64,000 nt of DNA, from contig NZ_JBHMEZ010000003.1 in the NCBI RefSeq assembly GCF_042427615.1, positions 434,001-498,000 of the forward strand, written 5' to 3'. Under the pieces are notes generated by a model. That model worked only from the letters and a program-made list of their open reading frames with translations. It had not been told where the DNA came from and did not search any database. Of the stretch, positions 27,951 through 35,668 are shown one piece after another (positions within the stretch are counted from its first letter, which is position 1; every line of letters begins with the position of its first letter). The stretch comes from Formosa undariae. Lineage in GTDB: Bacteria; Bacteroidota; Bacteroidia; Flavobacteriales; Flavobacteriaceae. The position numbers were made by a program, and so were the translations under genes.

Positions 27951-29102
27951 ATGCAAAATATTAGACAAAACATGGTTTACAAATCCAACATCACCTTACA
28001 TCATCTTTATATCGATCAGAAAAAGTACATTGGTTTAAAATTCTATTTCAACAAAGTGCTCAATGCATTAATTAAGGAATTACCTGAATTATTGTGGAGT
28101 GACGAGTTTAATATGCATTATATCCCAAATACAAAGTCTAATTTGGATAAGGTATTTATTCTTTTTAAAGGTGTTGCTTGGATAAATTGCAGGTTTTTTT
28201 TCGAGATAAACAAGTCTAAACAATTACTTGAAGACTATAATGATGAATGGGTAGATAAACGTGAAAAAGCTCCAAATTATGTAAAGTGTCCGGACTCTTA
28301 TTTAAAAAAACTTCGGATTAAAAAGTATTCTAATAACACCGTAAAAACCTATGTCAATTGTTTTGAGAAATTTCTTAATTATTATAATACTCAAGATATT
28401 GATTCTTTAAATGAAGTAGACATTCGGGCTTATATAGAATGGGTAATAGATAAAGACTATTCTGATGCCTATGTAAACCAAGCGATTAACAGTATTAAAT
28501 TTTACTTTGAAATTGTTTTAGGAATGCCCAATAGGTTTTACAATATAGAACGCCCCAGGAAAAAAAAGAGACTACCTACTGTTCTAGCTAAATCTGAAGT
28601 TCTAAAACTGATTGAAAACACAAATAATATAAAGCACAGATGCATAGTTAGTGTAATCTATTCGGCAGGTTTAAGAAGAAGTGAGCTAATACATCTAAAA
28701 ATTGAAGATATTGAAAGCGAGCGCATGCTAATAAAGGTCTGTGATGCAAAAGGCGGAAAGGACAGATATACCTTATTATCTAAAAAAGTACTTGATGATT
28801 TAAGGATATATTACAGGCAGTATAAACCCAAAATATACTTATTTGAAGGTCAGGAATCTCAGCAATATAGTGCTGCAAGCATTAGTAAAATTATAAAAAA
28901 TGCGGCATTAAAAGCTGCGATTAAAAAAAACATTACACCGCATACACTCAGGCATAGCTTTGCAACACATTTATTGGAGAATGGCACAGATTTAAGGTAT
29001 ATACAATTGCTATTAGGACATAATTCTAGTAAAACTACAGAAATTTACACTCATGTGGCAAAAAGCAGCTTTGAAGTAATAAAAAACCCCATGGATTTGT
29101 AG
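27951..29102 (+). CDS. Tyrosine recombinase at the head of the cassette-like array
   Basis: Site-specific integrase of 383 residues. An N-terminal extension of about 100 residues comes first, then a SAM-like core-binding domain (about 110-200) and the catalytic domain (about 210-383). Catalytic residues seen: Arg in SAGLRRSEL, Lys in DAKGGKDRY, HTLRHSFATH (HxxR), His in LLGHNSSKTT, and the Tyr nucleophile in EIYTHV. It ends VIKNPMDL, similar to the end of IntI proteins. The stretch between the KGGKDR and HTLRH blocks is short, and no insertion like the IntI-specific patch is visible, so it is closer to XerC-type enzymes. It is transcribed towards the array, as in integrons with a reversed intI. 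Confidence 0.9.
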   Translation: MQNIRQNMVYKSNITLHHLYIDQKKYIGLKFYFNKVLNALIKELPELLWSDEFNMHYIPNTKSNLDKVFILFKGVAWINCRFFFEINKSKQLLEDYNDEWVDKREKAPNYVKCPDSYLKKLRIKKYSNNTVKTYVNCFEKFLNYYNTQDIDSLNEVDIRAYIEWVIDKDYSDAYVNQAINSIKFYFEIVLGMPNRFYNIERPRKKKRLPTVLAKSEVLKLIENTNNIKHRCIVSVIYSAGLRRSELIHLKIEDIESERMLIKVCDAKGGKDRYTLLSKKVLDDLRIYYRQYKPKIYLFEGQESQQYSAASISKIIKNAALKAAIKKNITPHTLRHSFATHLLENGTDLRYIQLLLGHNSSKTTEIYTHVAKSSFEVIKNPMDL

Positions 29103-29114
29103 GAATTTATTTAA

Positions 29115-29122
29115 TATATTTG
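29115..29122 (+). promoter_or_regulatory. Possible array promoter (TATATTTG) between recombinase and first unit
   Basis: Perfect TAnnTTTG box in the 85-bp gap after the recombinase stop. A TTTG at 29096-29099 is only 15 nt upstream, shorter than usual. If active, it would play the part of the integron cassette promoter Pc. Confidence 0.45.
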
Positions 29123-29135
29123 GTATAAATATAGA

Positions 29136-29174
29136 GGATATAAACACACCAGTGTGTTTATCCCTACGTTGGCC
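29136..29174 (+). other. attI-like site before the first unit
   Basis: A 12-bp hairpin (GGA..TAAACACAC/GTGTGTTTATCC, with a TA bulge) is followed by CCTACGTTGGCC. The ACGTTG core (GTT at 29168-29170) is the same as at the right ends of most of the long repeats. There is no long left arm, so this resembles the primary site next to an integrase rather than a cassette site. Confidence 0.5.
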
Positions 29175-29187
29175 ATAATTACACTGA

Positions 29188-30120
29188 ATGAAATACATTG
29201 CCTTTATTATATCATTACTTTTTAATGTCCACCTTTCATTTTCGCAAAAAACTGAAAGTGAATATTTAGAAAAATGTGATTATAACATTAAACTTTTAGC
29301 CGGAAAAACGAATGAAGTGGATAAATGGATGTCACGCTTCGACAGTATTAATGCAGAATATGTAAGGATTTCTACTGAAAAAAGTAAAGACGAAAAATAT
29401 TATTCCAAAGACGGTGTGGGAACAGTATATTCGTTTCAATACCTAAATACCATTTACAATTATTTGTTACCAGAAAAAACCAATTTAGTAAATGCTATCG
29501 GCAAAGAACTTTTAAATGAAAAGATAGATAATAAATTATCTAAGAAGTTAGATTCTCTGAACTCAGTATTTGAAAGCCACGCAAGTACCCAAAATGCATC
29601 AAGATTACAACCTTTATATATTGAATATTTAAAAATCCGAACAAATTATATTGAGAAGAAAAACAAATTAAAAGTATCTTTTAGCTATATGCACAAGCCA
29701 GCTGACAATGTTTATGCTGAACCTTCAAGCATAAACGAATATGTTATTTACGACTGGGCCTATACTATTGATGAACTTTTACTAATAGACAAAAAAACGG
29801 ACGATTTGGAGATTCAATTATCAGCCGTAAAATATAATATTATCAAAGAGCCATTACCCTATGTGCCAATACTATTTCAAGTGGCAACTCTACTAATTCT
29901 TATTTCTAACCTCTTAGTCAATTTTGGATTTGAAGCAAAAACAAAGAAAATAATAGTTGCACTCGTTATTCTCTCAATGGCAACTTCATTTATCCTTCTA
30001 TTTACTAGTTCTTATACTCTTATTAACTCTTCGATTAATGTATTCGTTCCAGGTGTAATGTACTTAATTTACTATCGAAAAAACAAAAATAAAACTATGG
30101 CTAACAATGGCTATAGTTAA
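29188..30120 (+). CDS. Unit 1 cargo: exported membrane protein of unknown function
   Basis: A 310-residue protein, not recognised. It has a signal peptide (1-19, ending LSFS), a charged, mostly helical region (about 20-215), and two or three C-terminal transmembrane helices (about 222-245, 252-272 and 276-292). The stop codon lies inside the left arm of the following repeat, so the last residues (MANNGYS) are encoded by the recombination site itself. The start codon is 18 bp after the opening ACGTTG. No promoter is seen within the unit, so expression may come from the box at 29115. Confidence 0.75.
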   Translation: MKYIAFIISLLFNVHLSFSQKTESEYLEKCDYNIKLLAGKTNEVDKWMSRFDSINAEYVRISTEKSKDEKYYSKDGVGTVYSFQYLNTIYNYLLPEKTNLVNAIGKELLNEKIDNKLSKKLDSLNSVFESHASTQNASRLQPLYIEYLKIRTNYIEKKNKLKVSFSYMHKPADNVYAEPSSINEYVIYDWAYTIDELLLIDKKTDDLEIQLSAVKYNIIKEPLPYVPILFQVATLLILISNLLVNFGFEAKTKKIIVALVILSMATSFILLFTSSYTLINSSINVFVPGVMYLIYYRKNKNKTMANNGYS

Positions 30121-30291
30121 TACGGGTTTGGTGCTTAACCCAAAGTTTAGAGCTTTAAACTATGTCCGCCAAATCTTTTGATTTGGCTTTGAAAATGAAA
30201 ATTAAAACAAAATAAAAAAGCTTTGGCTAAATGCTAATTCGAAAGTTCAGTTATCTGAATTCCCGTACTAACCATAGCCGAGACGTTGTGC
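30097..30291 (+). repeat. attC-like site 1
   Basis: Outer bases ATGGCTAAC (30097-30105), spacer AAT, arm GGCTATAGTTAATACGGG (30109-30126). Right arm CCCGTACTAACCATAGCC (30262-30279), spacer GAGAC, GTT (30285-30287). The 18-bp arms differ only at positions 7 and 12, both A opposite C. An inner hairpin GCCAAATC/GATTTGGC lies in the loop at 30168-30187. Confidence 0.8.
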
Positions 30292-30305
30292 TTCATTAAA
30301 AAAAA

Positions 30306-30388
30306 GCCAACCCACAAACAGCACATTTGGTTTTTCCAACACATACGCCAACGCTAAAAAAACCAAAAGAGCTGTTTTTTGCCAACGC
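30306..30388 (+). repeat. Second-type repeat, copy 1 (GCCAACnC boundaries)
   Basis: GCCAACCC (30306), then AAACAGCACATTTGGTTTTT (30316-30335) paired with AAACCAAAAGAGCTGTTT (to 30377), closed by TTTTGCCAACGCT. Another GCCAACGC lies in the loop at 30347. The end segment CAAAAGAGnnTGTnTTTGCCAACGCT is shared with the copy after the AAA gene. Confidence 0.65.
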
Positions 30389-30405
30389 TCGAATGAACAT
30401 TTGTA

Positions 30406-32589
30406 ATGATAGAAAAACTTAAAATTCACAAAACAGCTTCATACTCTAATCTAGTAGAAATTGAGCCAAAAGAAATAAATTATTTTTATGGAAGTAATGG
30501 AGTAGGAAAATCATCTTTAAGCAACGTAATCGCAGATGAAGATTTATTTCCTGATTGTTCACTTACTTGGAAAACGACACCTATTGAAACTCTAGTTTAT
30601 AATAAGAGTTTTGTAAAGACAAGTTTCAACCAAAGTAATGCTATTAAAGGTGTTTTCACTTTAGGGAAAGATGCCACAAATGCACAAGAGTTCATCACTA
30701 AAGCAAAAGATAAAGTTGATGCTCTCAAAATCGCTATTGATGGCCTAAAAAAAACTTCTTCCATAAAAGAGGATGTTCTTAAAAAGAAAACAGAAGAAAC
30801 TGTCAATAAAGCTTGGAGCATTAAAGTAAAATATGAATCTAATTTTAAGCCAGCATTTATTGGGTTTATAAAAAGTGGAGAAAATTTCTTTAAAAAATGC
30901 CTTCTCGAAATTAATAATACTTCTACCCTCTTAACTGAGTCAGAGATAAAAATAAAATCTGACAAAGTATTTAGTGATAATCTAATGACTTATGATGAAA
31001 TTCAAGAATTAGATTTTAAGGAACTAAATAATTATGAGAACTCATACATCCTTAAAACAAAAATTATTGGGAAAGAAGATATTGAGATTGGAAAATTAAT
31101 TCACAAACTCGACAATAGTGATTGGGTAAAAGATGGTGTTGACTATATGCAACAAACAATAAATGAATGTCCATTTTGTCAACAATCCATCAATCAAGAA
31201 TTAAGAAAAAAAATTGAATCATTTTTTGACGAGTCTTACAACGAGCAAAAACAAGAATTAGATGATTTCATTCAATCATATAAGATTTACATAGCTAACC
31301 TAATTACAAAAGCTAAATCTATTTCAGAGTTGGAAATTTCAATTTTAGATTTCTCTATATTAATAGACAAAATCAATATATTAGAAGTACAGTTTAAAAA
31401 CAATATCAATAAATTGCTTTCTAAAAAGAAAACACCAAGTTTAATTATTGAGTTAGAATCTTTAGAGGCAATTTTAAAGGAAGTTTCAGGTTTAGTTTTA
31501 CGTTTCAAAAAAGAAATTGAAGAAAATAATAAAACCATCAAAAACATCACTATTGAAAAAGAAAAATTGAAATCCGAAATATGGCGATTTGTTATAAATG
31601 AACTAGAGGTTGACCTAAATAGCTACGTTAAAAGAAAAACAGAAATAGATAAGGCAATTCAAGCTATTTCAAAATCTGAAAACGAAAAAAACACTAAAAA
31701 ATTAGACCTTGAAAAACAAATTAAAGACAAAGAATCATTAGCTACAGACGTAATTCATACAGTTAACGAGATAAATAAAATATTAAACCTTTTTGGTTTT
31801 ACCAATTTCAAACTAGATGTAACTGAAACAAAAGGATTTTACAAAATTATTAGAGAGGATGGTTCTGAGGTAAAAGAAACTCTAAGTGAAGGAGAATATA
31901 CTTTTATTACGTTTTTATATTTCTACCATTTAATAAGAGGTAGTATAAACGAATCTGGAATTTCTAAAGATAAAATAGTAGTTATTGACGACCCAATATC
32001 TAGTTTAGACAGCAATATTCTATTTATAGTTAGTAACCTTATTAAAACACTCGTTAAGGATACAAGAAATGACACTAACGGAATCAAACAAATTTTTATA
32101 CTAACTCATAACGTATACTTTTTCAAAGAAGTTACACTTAAAGTTCGAGATGGAAAATGGAAAGAAGAATCATATTGGATAATTAGGAAACTAGACAACA
32201 AAACTCAAATAAATGAACATCAAGATAATCCAATAAAAACTACATATGAATTATTATGGCGTGAATTAGACAACTTAGAAAATGTCAACACTGCTACTAT
32301 ATTCAATACTTTGCGTAGAATTTTAGAATATTATTTTAATATTTTGGGAGGGTTGAAATACGAAGAGGCGATTAATCAATTTGAAGGAGAAGAACAAATT
32401 ATTTGTAAAGCTCTAATATCTTGGATTAATGATGGTTCCCACTTCATTAATGATGACTTAGTTGTATATGTGGAACCTGAAAGTGTTGAAAAATATATAA
32501 AGGTCTTTAAACTTATATTTGAAAAAATGGGACATAAAAGCCACTTCGATATGATGAGTAGAAGTCAAACAGAATTTGCCAACGCATAA
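30406..32589 (+). CDS. AAA_13 family ATPase resembling RloC/PrrC anticodon nucleases
   Basis: SMC-like ATPase of 727 residues. Walker A is GSNGVGKSS (29-37). A coiled-coil region carries a CPFC pair (Cys255, Cys258), as in the zinc hook of RloC. The ABC-type signature is TLSEGEYTF (about 491-499) and Walker B is VVIDDPISSLDS. The C-terminal part has LRRILEYYF (Arg637, Glu641) and NDGSH (His679), an Arg-x3-Glu...His layout like the anticodon-nuclease triad of PrrC and RloC. Those enzymes cut tRNA during phage infection. I infer a defence role; another AAA_13 function is possible. The stop is supplied by a flanking repeat (FANA from TTTGCCAACGCATAA). Confidence 0.75.
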   Translation: MIEKLKIHKTASYSNLVEIEPKEINYFYGSNGVGKSSLSNVIADEDLFPDCSLTWKTTPIETLVYNKSFVKTSFNQSNAIKGVFTLGKDATNAQEFITKAKDKVDALKIAIDGLKKTSSIKEDVLKKKTEETVNKAWSIKVKYESNFKPAFIGFIKSGENFFKKCLLEINNTSTLLTESEIKIKSDKVFSDNLMTYDEIQELDFKELNNYENSYILKTKIIGKEDIEIGKLIHKLDNSDWVKDGVDYMQQTINECPFCQQSINQELRKKIESFFDESYNEQKQELDDFIQSYKIYIANLITKAKSISELEISILDFSILIDKINILEVQFKNNINKLLSKKKTPSLIIELESLEAILKEVSGLVLRFKKEIEENNKTIKNITIEKEKLKSEIWRFVINELEVDLNSYVKRKTEIDKAIQAISKSENEKNTKKLDLEKQIKDKESLATDVIHTVNEINKILNLFGFTNFKLDVTETKGFYKIIREDGSEVKETLSEGEYTFITFLYFYHLIRGSINESGISKDKIVVIDDPISSLDSNILFIVSNLIKTLVKDTRNDTNGIKQIFILTHNVYFFKEVTLKVRDGKWKEESYWIIRKLDNKTQINEHQDNPIKTTYELLWRELDNLENVNTATIFNTLRRILEYYFNILGGLKYEEAINQFEGEEQIICKALISWINDGSHFINDDLVVYVEPESVEKYIKVFKLIFEKMGHKSHFDMMSRSQTEFANA

Positions 32590-32664
32590 AGCCATACACT
32601 TTTGCAATTCGCTACAGCCATCAACTTCTCCCAAAATTGCAAAAGAGTATGTCTTTGCCAACGC
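32578..32664 (+). repeat. Second-type repeat, copy 2
   Basis: GCCAACGC (32578-32585), arm CATACACTTTTGCAATT (32593-32609), right arm AATTGCAAAAGAGTATG (32635-32651, one mismatch), then TCTTTGCCAACGCT ending at 32665. It encloses the end of the AAA gene. With copy 1 it brackets that gene inside the larger unit 2. Confidence 0.65.
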
Positions 32665-32688
32665 TAGCAACTTTGCGGAAAATAACGA

Positions 32689-32883
32689 AAGCACAACAAT
32701 GTATATAAAAAATAGGGCGATAATTGCTTAATTCAAGGCTAGTGATTTTTTATAAAGTCCGCCATATTTTTAATTTGTATTTTAGTAGAAATTTAAAAAT
32801 AAAATGAAAAATATGGCTAAGTGCAAAACCGAAAGTAAGTGCTTATCAACTGCCCTACTTTTCATATACTAAACGTTCTACGC
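32689..32883 (+). repeat. attC-like site 2
   Basis: AAGCACAAC (32689-32697), spacer AAT, arm GTATATAAAAAATAGGGC (32701-32718). Right arm GCCCTACTTTTCATATAC (32852-32869), spacer TAAAC, GTT (32875-32877). Mismatches fall only at positions 7 and 12, A opposite C. Inner hairpin GCCATATTTTT/AAAAATATGGC (32761-32817). AAGCACAAC is the reverse complement of the bases that open unit 2 (GTTGTGCTT at 30285). There is no gene between 32590 and 33000 apart from these repeats. Confidence 0.8.
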
Positions 32884-33000
32884 AATTTGAACAGACTAAC
32901 CGAAGCAGGTAATTCCCTCAATGAAATAGACAGTTTACTAAATAATATTTTTACCCAGAATTAAAATGAATTAGTTTAGAATTGAACTAATCAGAAACAG

Positions 33001-34047
33001 ATGAATTTTTACAAATCTTTACTAATACTATTCTGCTTTTTAATAAGCATAAAAGCAATATCTCAAGTTCAACTTCAAAAGAAAAAGCTGAATAATGAGT
33101 ATTCTTGGAACAACTCAACCCAAGAAGAACGAAATGAATATTATTTTGGAATTAAGCCAATTAAACTCTCTAACGAAAAATATCATTTCCGATATGTAAA
33201 ATATGGTCAAATCGTTGATTTAAAAAGCGATGACGGAATAGAATTTTCAGGACAGCTGATTAATGAAATAACCGAAAGTAAAGTAATTAAAACTGACTAT
33301 GGAAATGATAGTGAACCGACTAATTATGTATTTGAATTTGTCGAATTAGAAAAAGTTAAATCCTCTAAAATTGGACAACTAATTCTAAAAGAAAAAATAT
33401 ATCAAATACCAACAGACACATTAATAGATAATTGGAATTTTAATTGGTTACATTGTGGTAGTATCAATTTTTATTACAAAACGGAAAATAGTATTAATTC
33501 TAAAACTTATTCTTGTCCTTGGAATCAAAATGACACAATTATAAAAGCAATACCAATTAAAAATATTGACAATAAACTAAATGAAATTTTTGAACTAAAA
33601 GAAAAATATTCGGAATTCACGAGTAAATTAGAAAAAGGGAAATCCTATTCAAAAGATGGTTATAGGCAAATGTATATTATGACTAAAAAGGAAAGTCAAG
33701 GCTGGAGAAATGGCAAACCAGTCAGAGATTATAAAAAATCAATTAAAGATACAATCGACAACTATCTGGAATTTAAACTAAATGAGTTAATTCCAAACTC
33801 GACTGAACTGAATTGTTACGATGATTATAATTTAACTTTTTCAAAAAATGGTAAATTGAAAAATATGAAAGTGGATATGGGATTTTGGGAAAGACTTTCT
33901 GACAAAGACTACAAAAAATGTAAACGGATTTTAAAAAAGGCTTTTAGAGAGATAAAAATCGATTTTGTTGACCCAAAGTATGAATTTAGCCGAGAATTGA
34001 GTTTCGGACAAAAAGGAATTTATATTTACGACAGAATGGTATATTGA
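33001..34047 (+). CDS. Unit 3 cargo: exported protein of unknown function
   Basis: A 348-residue protein with a clear signal peptide (1-22, ending IKAISQ) and no lipobox, so probably periplasmic or released. The mature part is rich in Lys, Asn and aromatic residues, with no domain I recognise; a C-terminal segment (about 265-348, LNCYDDYNLTFSKNGKL onwards) has the look of a TonB-C-like or similar alpha/beta fold, which is uncertain. It lies 125 bp after the opening GTT and its stop is 17 bp before the closing AAC. AT content is high, as in the other cargo genes. Confidence 0.65.
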   Translation: MNFYKSLLILFCFLISIKAISQVQLQKKKLNNEYSWNNSTQEERNEYYFGIKPIKLSNEKYHFRYVKYGQIVDLKSDDGIEFSGQLINEITESKVIKTDYGNDSEPTNYVFEFVELEKVKSSKIGQLILKEKIYQIPTDTLIDNWNFNWLHCGSINFYYKTENSINSKTYSCPWNQNDTIIKAIPIKNIDNKLNEIFELKEKYSEFTSKLEKGKSYSKDGYRQMYIMTKKESQGWRNGKPVRDYKKSIKDTIDNYLEFKLNELIPNSTELNCYDDYNLTFSKNGKLKNMKVDMGFWERLSDKDYKKCKRILKKAFREIKIDFVDPKYEFSRELSFGQKGIYIYDRMVY

Positions 34048-34057
34048 ATAAAAAACT

Positions 34058-34193
34058 GCGTAGAACACCGTGTATAATTAATGGCTTGTTCTCGCCTACT
34101 TACGAAAATCCTCGCGGATTTTCTATTCAGTTTTTATTTGCTAAATTAGGTGATTAAACACGCCACTAATCATACACAACAACGTTGTGGTGC
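34058..34193 (+). repeat. attC-like site 3
   Basis: GCGTAGAAC (34058-34066), spacer ACC, arm GTGTATAATTAATGGC (34070-34085). Right arm GCCACTAATCATACAC (34162-34177), spacer AACAAC, GTT (34184-34186). Mismatches at positions 7 and 12, A opposite C. Inner hairpin GAAAATCC/GGATTTTC (34104-34123). GCGTAGAAC is the exact reverse complement of GTTCTACGC at 32875, the opening of unit 3. Confidence 0.85.
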
Positions 34194-34208
34194 ATTTAAG
34201 ACGAACAT

Positions 34209-34772
34209 TTGGAAAACACATTTAACATAGAATTACTCGAAATAAATTGGATTGACGAAGTCGATGACCAAACTGATTTATGTGCTCACGGAAACGTAAA
34301 ATTGACTATCGGCCACGAAATAGTAGTTGATAAAACTGAGGAAATGGACCATTGGAATTTAAGAGCAATGGGAATGCATTTATTGCGAACTCTAAAAGAT
34401 AATCATACCGAAGAAAAATTAGTTGGAGAACATTTAATTCCTTGTTGTGGACACCATATTGACTTCTTAGAAAACGAAAAGAACGTACATATTCAAGGTT
34501 GTTTTACTGGACATAACTTTTGGGTTAGACACGAGAACAAAAAGGTGGAGCTGACAACCGAAACAGGAAAAACACAAATCGTAATGAATTTTGAGGAATA
34601 TAAAAACGTGATTCTCAATTTTGTCGATAAAATATCTGACTTTTATTCGGACAGTTTACCAAGAATATTACCAGAAGATGAATATGATAAAATTGCGTAT
34701 TCAAAATTTTGGGACGAATGGAATGAAAGACGTTCGGAATGGAAAAAAAACGCACCACAACACCGTGTATAA
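34209..34772 (+). CDS. Unit 4 cargo: soluble protein of unknown function
   Basis: A 187-residue cytoplasmic protein, not recognised. It begins with a TTG at 34209, 25 bp after the opening GTT; no in-frame ATG occurs before residue 45, so TTG is the probable start. A central block IPCCGHHID with Cys-Cys and His-His could bind metal, which is a guess. The C-terminal NAPQHRV and the stop codon lie inside the following recombination site. No signal peptide or transmembrane helix is present. Confidence 0.65.
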   Translation: MENTFNIELLEINWIDEVDDQTDLCAHGNVKLTIGHEIVVDKTEEMDHWNLRAMGMHLLRTLKDNHTEEKLVGEHLIPCCGHHIDFLENEKNVHIQGCFTGHNFWVRHENKKVELTTETGKTQIVMNFEEYKNVILNFVDKISDFYSDSLPRILPEDEYDKIAYSKFWDEWNERRSEWKKNAPQHRV

Positions 34773-34890
34773 TTAATTGCTAGGTCACTGCCGACTTACG
34801 AAAATTCCGCTGGAATTTTCTATCTGTGATTTGTTTGCTAACTTAGTTGCTTAACCACGCAACTAACCATACACAAACACGTTGGCATTA
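34752..34890 (+). repeat. attC-like site 4
   Basis: GCACCACAAC (34752-34761), spacer ACC, arm GTGTATAATTAATTGC (34765-34780). Right arm GCAACTAACCATACAC (34859-34874), spacer AAACAC, GTT (34881-34883). Mismatches at positions 7, 8 and 12, all A opposite C. Inner hairpin GAAAATTCC/GGAATTTTC (34800-34820). GCACCACAAC is the exact reverse complement of GTTGTGGTGC at 34184. Confidence 0.85.
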
Positions 34891-34898
34891 ATTTGGGA

Positions 34899-35534
34899 AT
34901 GACAGAATACAGAATAAAAGTTATTAAACAAAAGAGACTATTGATTTCTATTTTACTAGTGTCGATAATCTTCCCTTTTTGTTTTCTGATTCCAACTCAA
35001 TTTGAATTAATTATCTGGAAAATAACTGTTCCTATTTTGACCGTAGGAATTCTCGGAATTCTATTGTTTTATTTCACTGTTGGAGATTTAAGAATAACAC
35101 TTAAAAATAGAAAACTCGATTTTCATTGGGAACGAAAACCAATATTGAATTTCAAAGAATATAACTCAATCGGAATTGATGAAATCACAACTATAATAAT
35201 TGAACAAGGAATATTTTTACGAAAATTAAAAACAAAGGACTGTGAAATCGAACTTGGCGGAATAAAATCCAGAAATACGGATTCATTAAAATTGTTGAAT
35301 TTATTAAAGACAGAGACAAGTGTTAAACCGAAAGACAGTTGGGATGTCTGGAAAGAAAGAGGCTGGTTAACAATAGCTTACCGAATTAATCTTTTGATTT
35401 TAATTATAGCAATTGGAATAGTAATAACATTTATAATTCTGAAAGGATTTGACTCAAAGCTATTATTGTTTATTCCGTTAGTTTTAAGCCAACTGATTTT
35501 TAGCCACTTACAGATGAAAGACAAACTGAAATAA
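34899..35534 (+). CDS. Unit 5 cargo: integral membrane protein of unknown function
   Basis: A 211-residue protein, not recognised. Two transmembrane helices near the N-terminus (about 13-32 and 37-60) and two near the C-terminus (about 157-178 and 181-199) flank a cytoplasmic or periplasmic beta-rich region (about 60-150; RITLKNRKLDFHWERK). This is a PH-like layout seen in many small bacterial membrane proteins. The ATG at 34899 is chosen over the TTG at 34893. It starts 15 bp after the opening GTT, so any promoter must lie outside the unit or within the site. Confidence 0.65.
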   Translation: MTEYRIKVIKQKRLLISILLVSIIFPFCFLIPTQFELIIWKITVPILTVGILGILLFYFTVGDLRITLKNRKLDFHWERKPILNFKEYNSIGIDEITTIIIEQGIFLRKLKTKDCEIELGGIKSRNTDSLKLLNLLKTETSVKPKDSWDVWKERGWLTIAYRINLLILIIAIGIVITFIILKGFDSKLLLFIPLVLSQLIFSHLQMKDKLK

Positions 35535-35538
35535 AAAC

Positions 35539-35668
35539 TAATGCCAACATCGTATAAAAATAATGCGTAGTTTAGTGCTTAATCGAGAGTTCGTGCGCTT
35601 TTGTTACATCTGATTTTCCTGCGGAAAATCCTCGGACACAAAACCGCACTATTCTTATACGTAACCGT
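35539..35668 (+). repeat. attC-like site 5, interrupted by an insertion sequence
   Basis: TAATGCCAAC (35539-35548), spacer ATC, arm GTATAAAAATAATGCG (35552-35567). Right arm CGCACTATTCTTATAC (35645-35660), spacer GTAACC, then GT followed by the IS; the last T is at 37335. Mismatches at positions 7 and 12, A opposite C. Inner hairpin GATTTTCC/GGAAAATC (35612-35630). TAATGCCAAC is the exact reverse complement of GTTGGCATTA at 34881. Confidence 0.82.

Noticed and set aside
27951..29102. Naming the recombinase IntI.
   Set aside because: The catalytic residues and C-terminus are similar, but no IntI-specific insertion can be seen, so only the general tyrosine recombinase call is supported.
30097..35668. 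The long repeats as a CRISPR array.
   Set aside because: The repeats differ in sequence, are imperfect inverted repeats, and enclose whole genes instead of short spacers. No cas genes are present.
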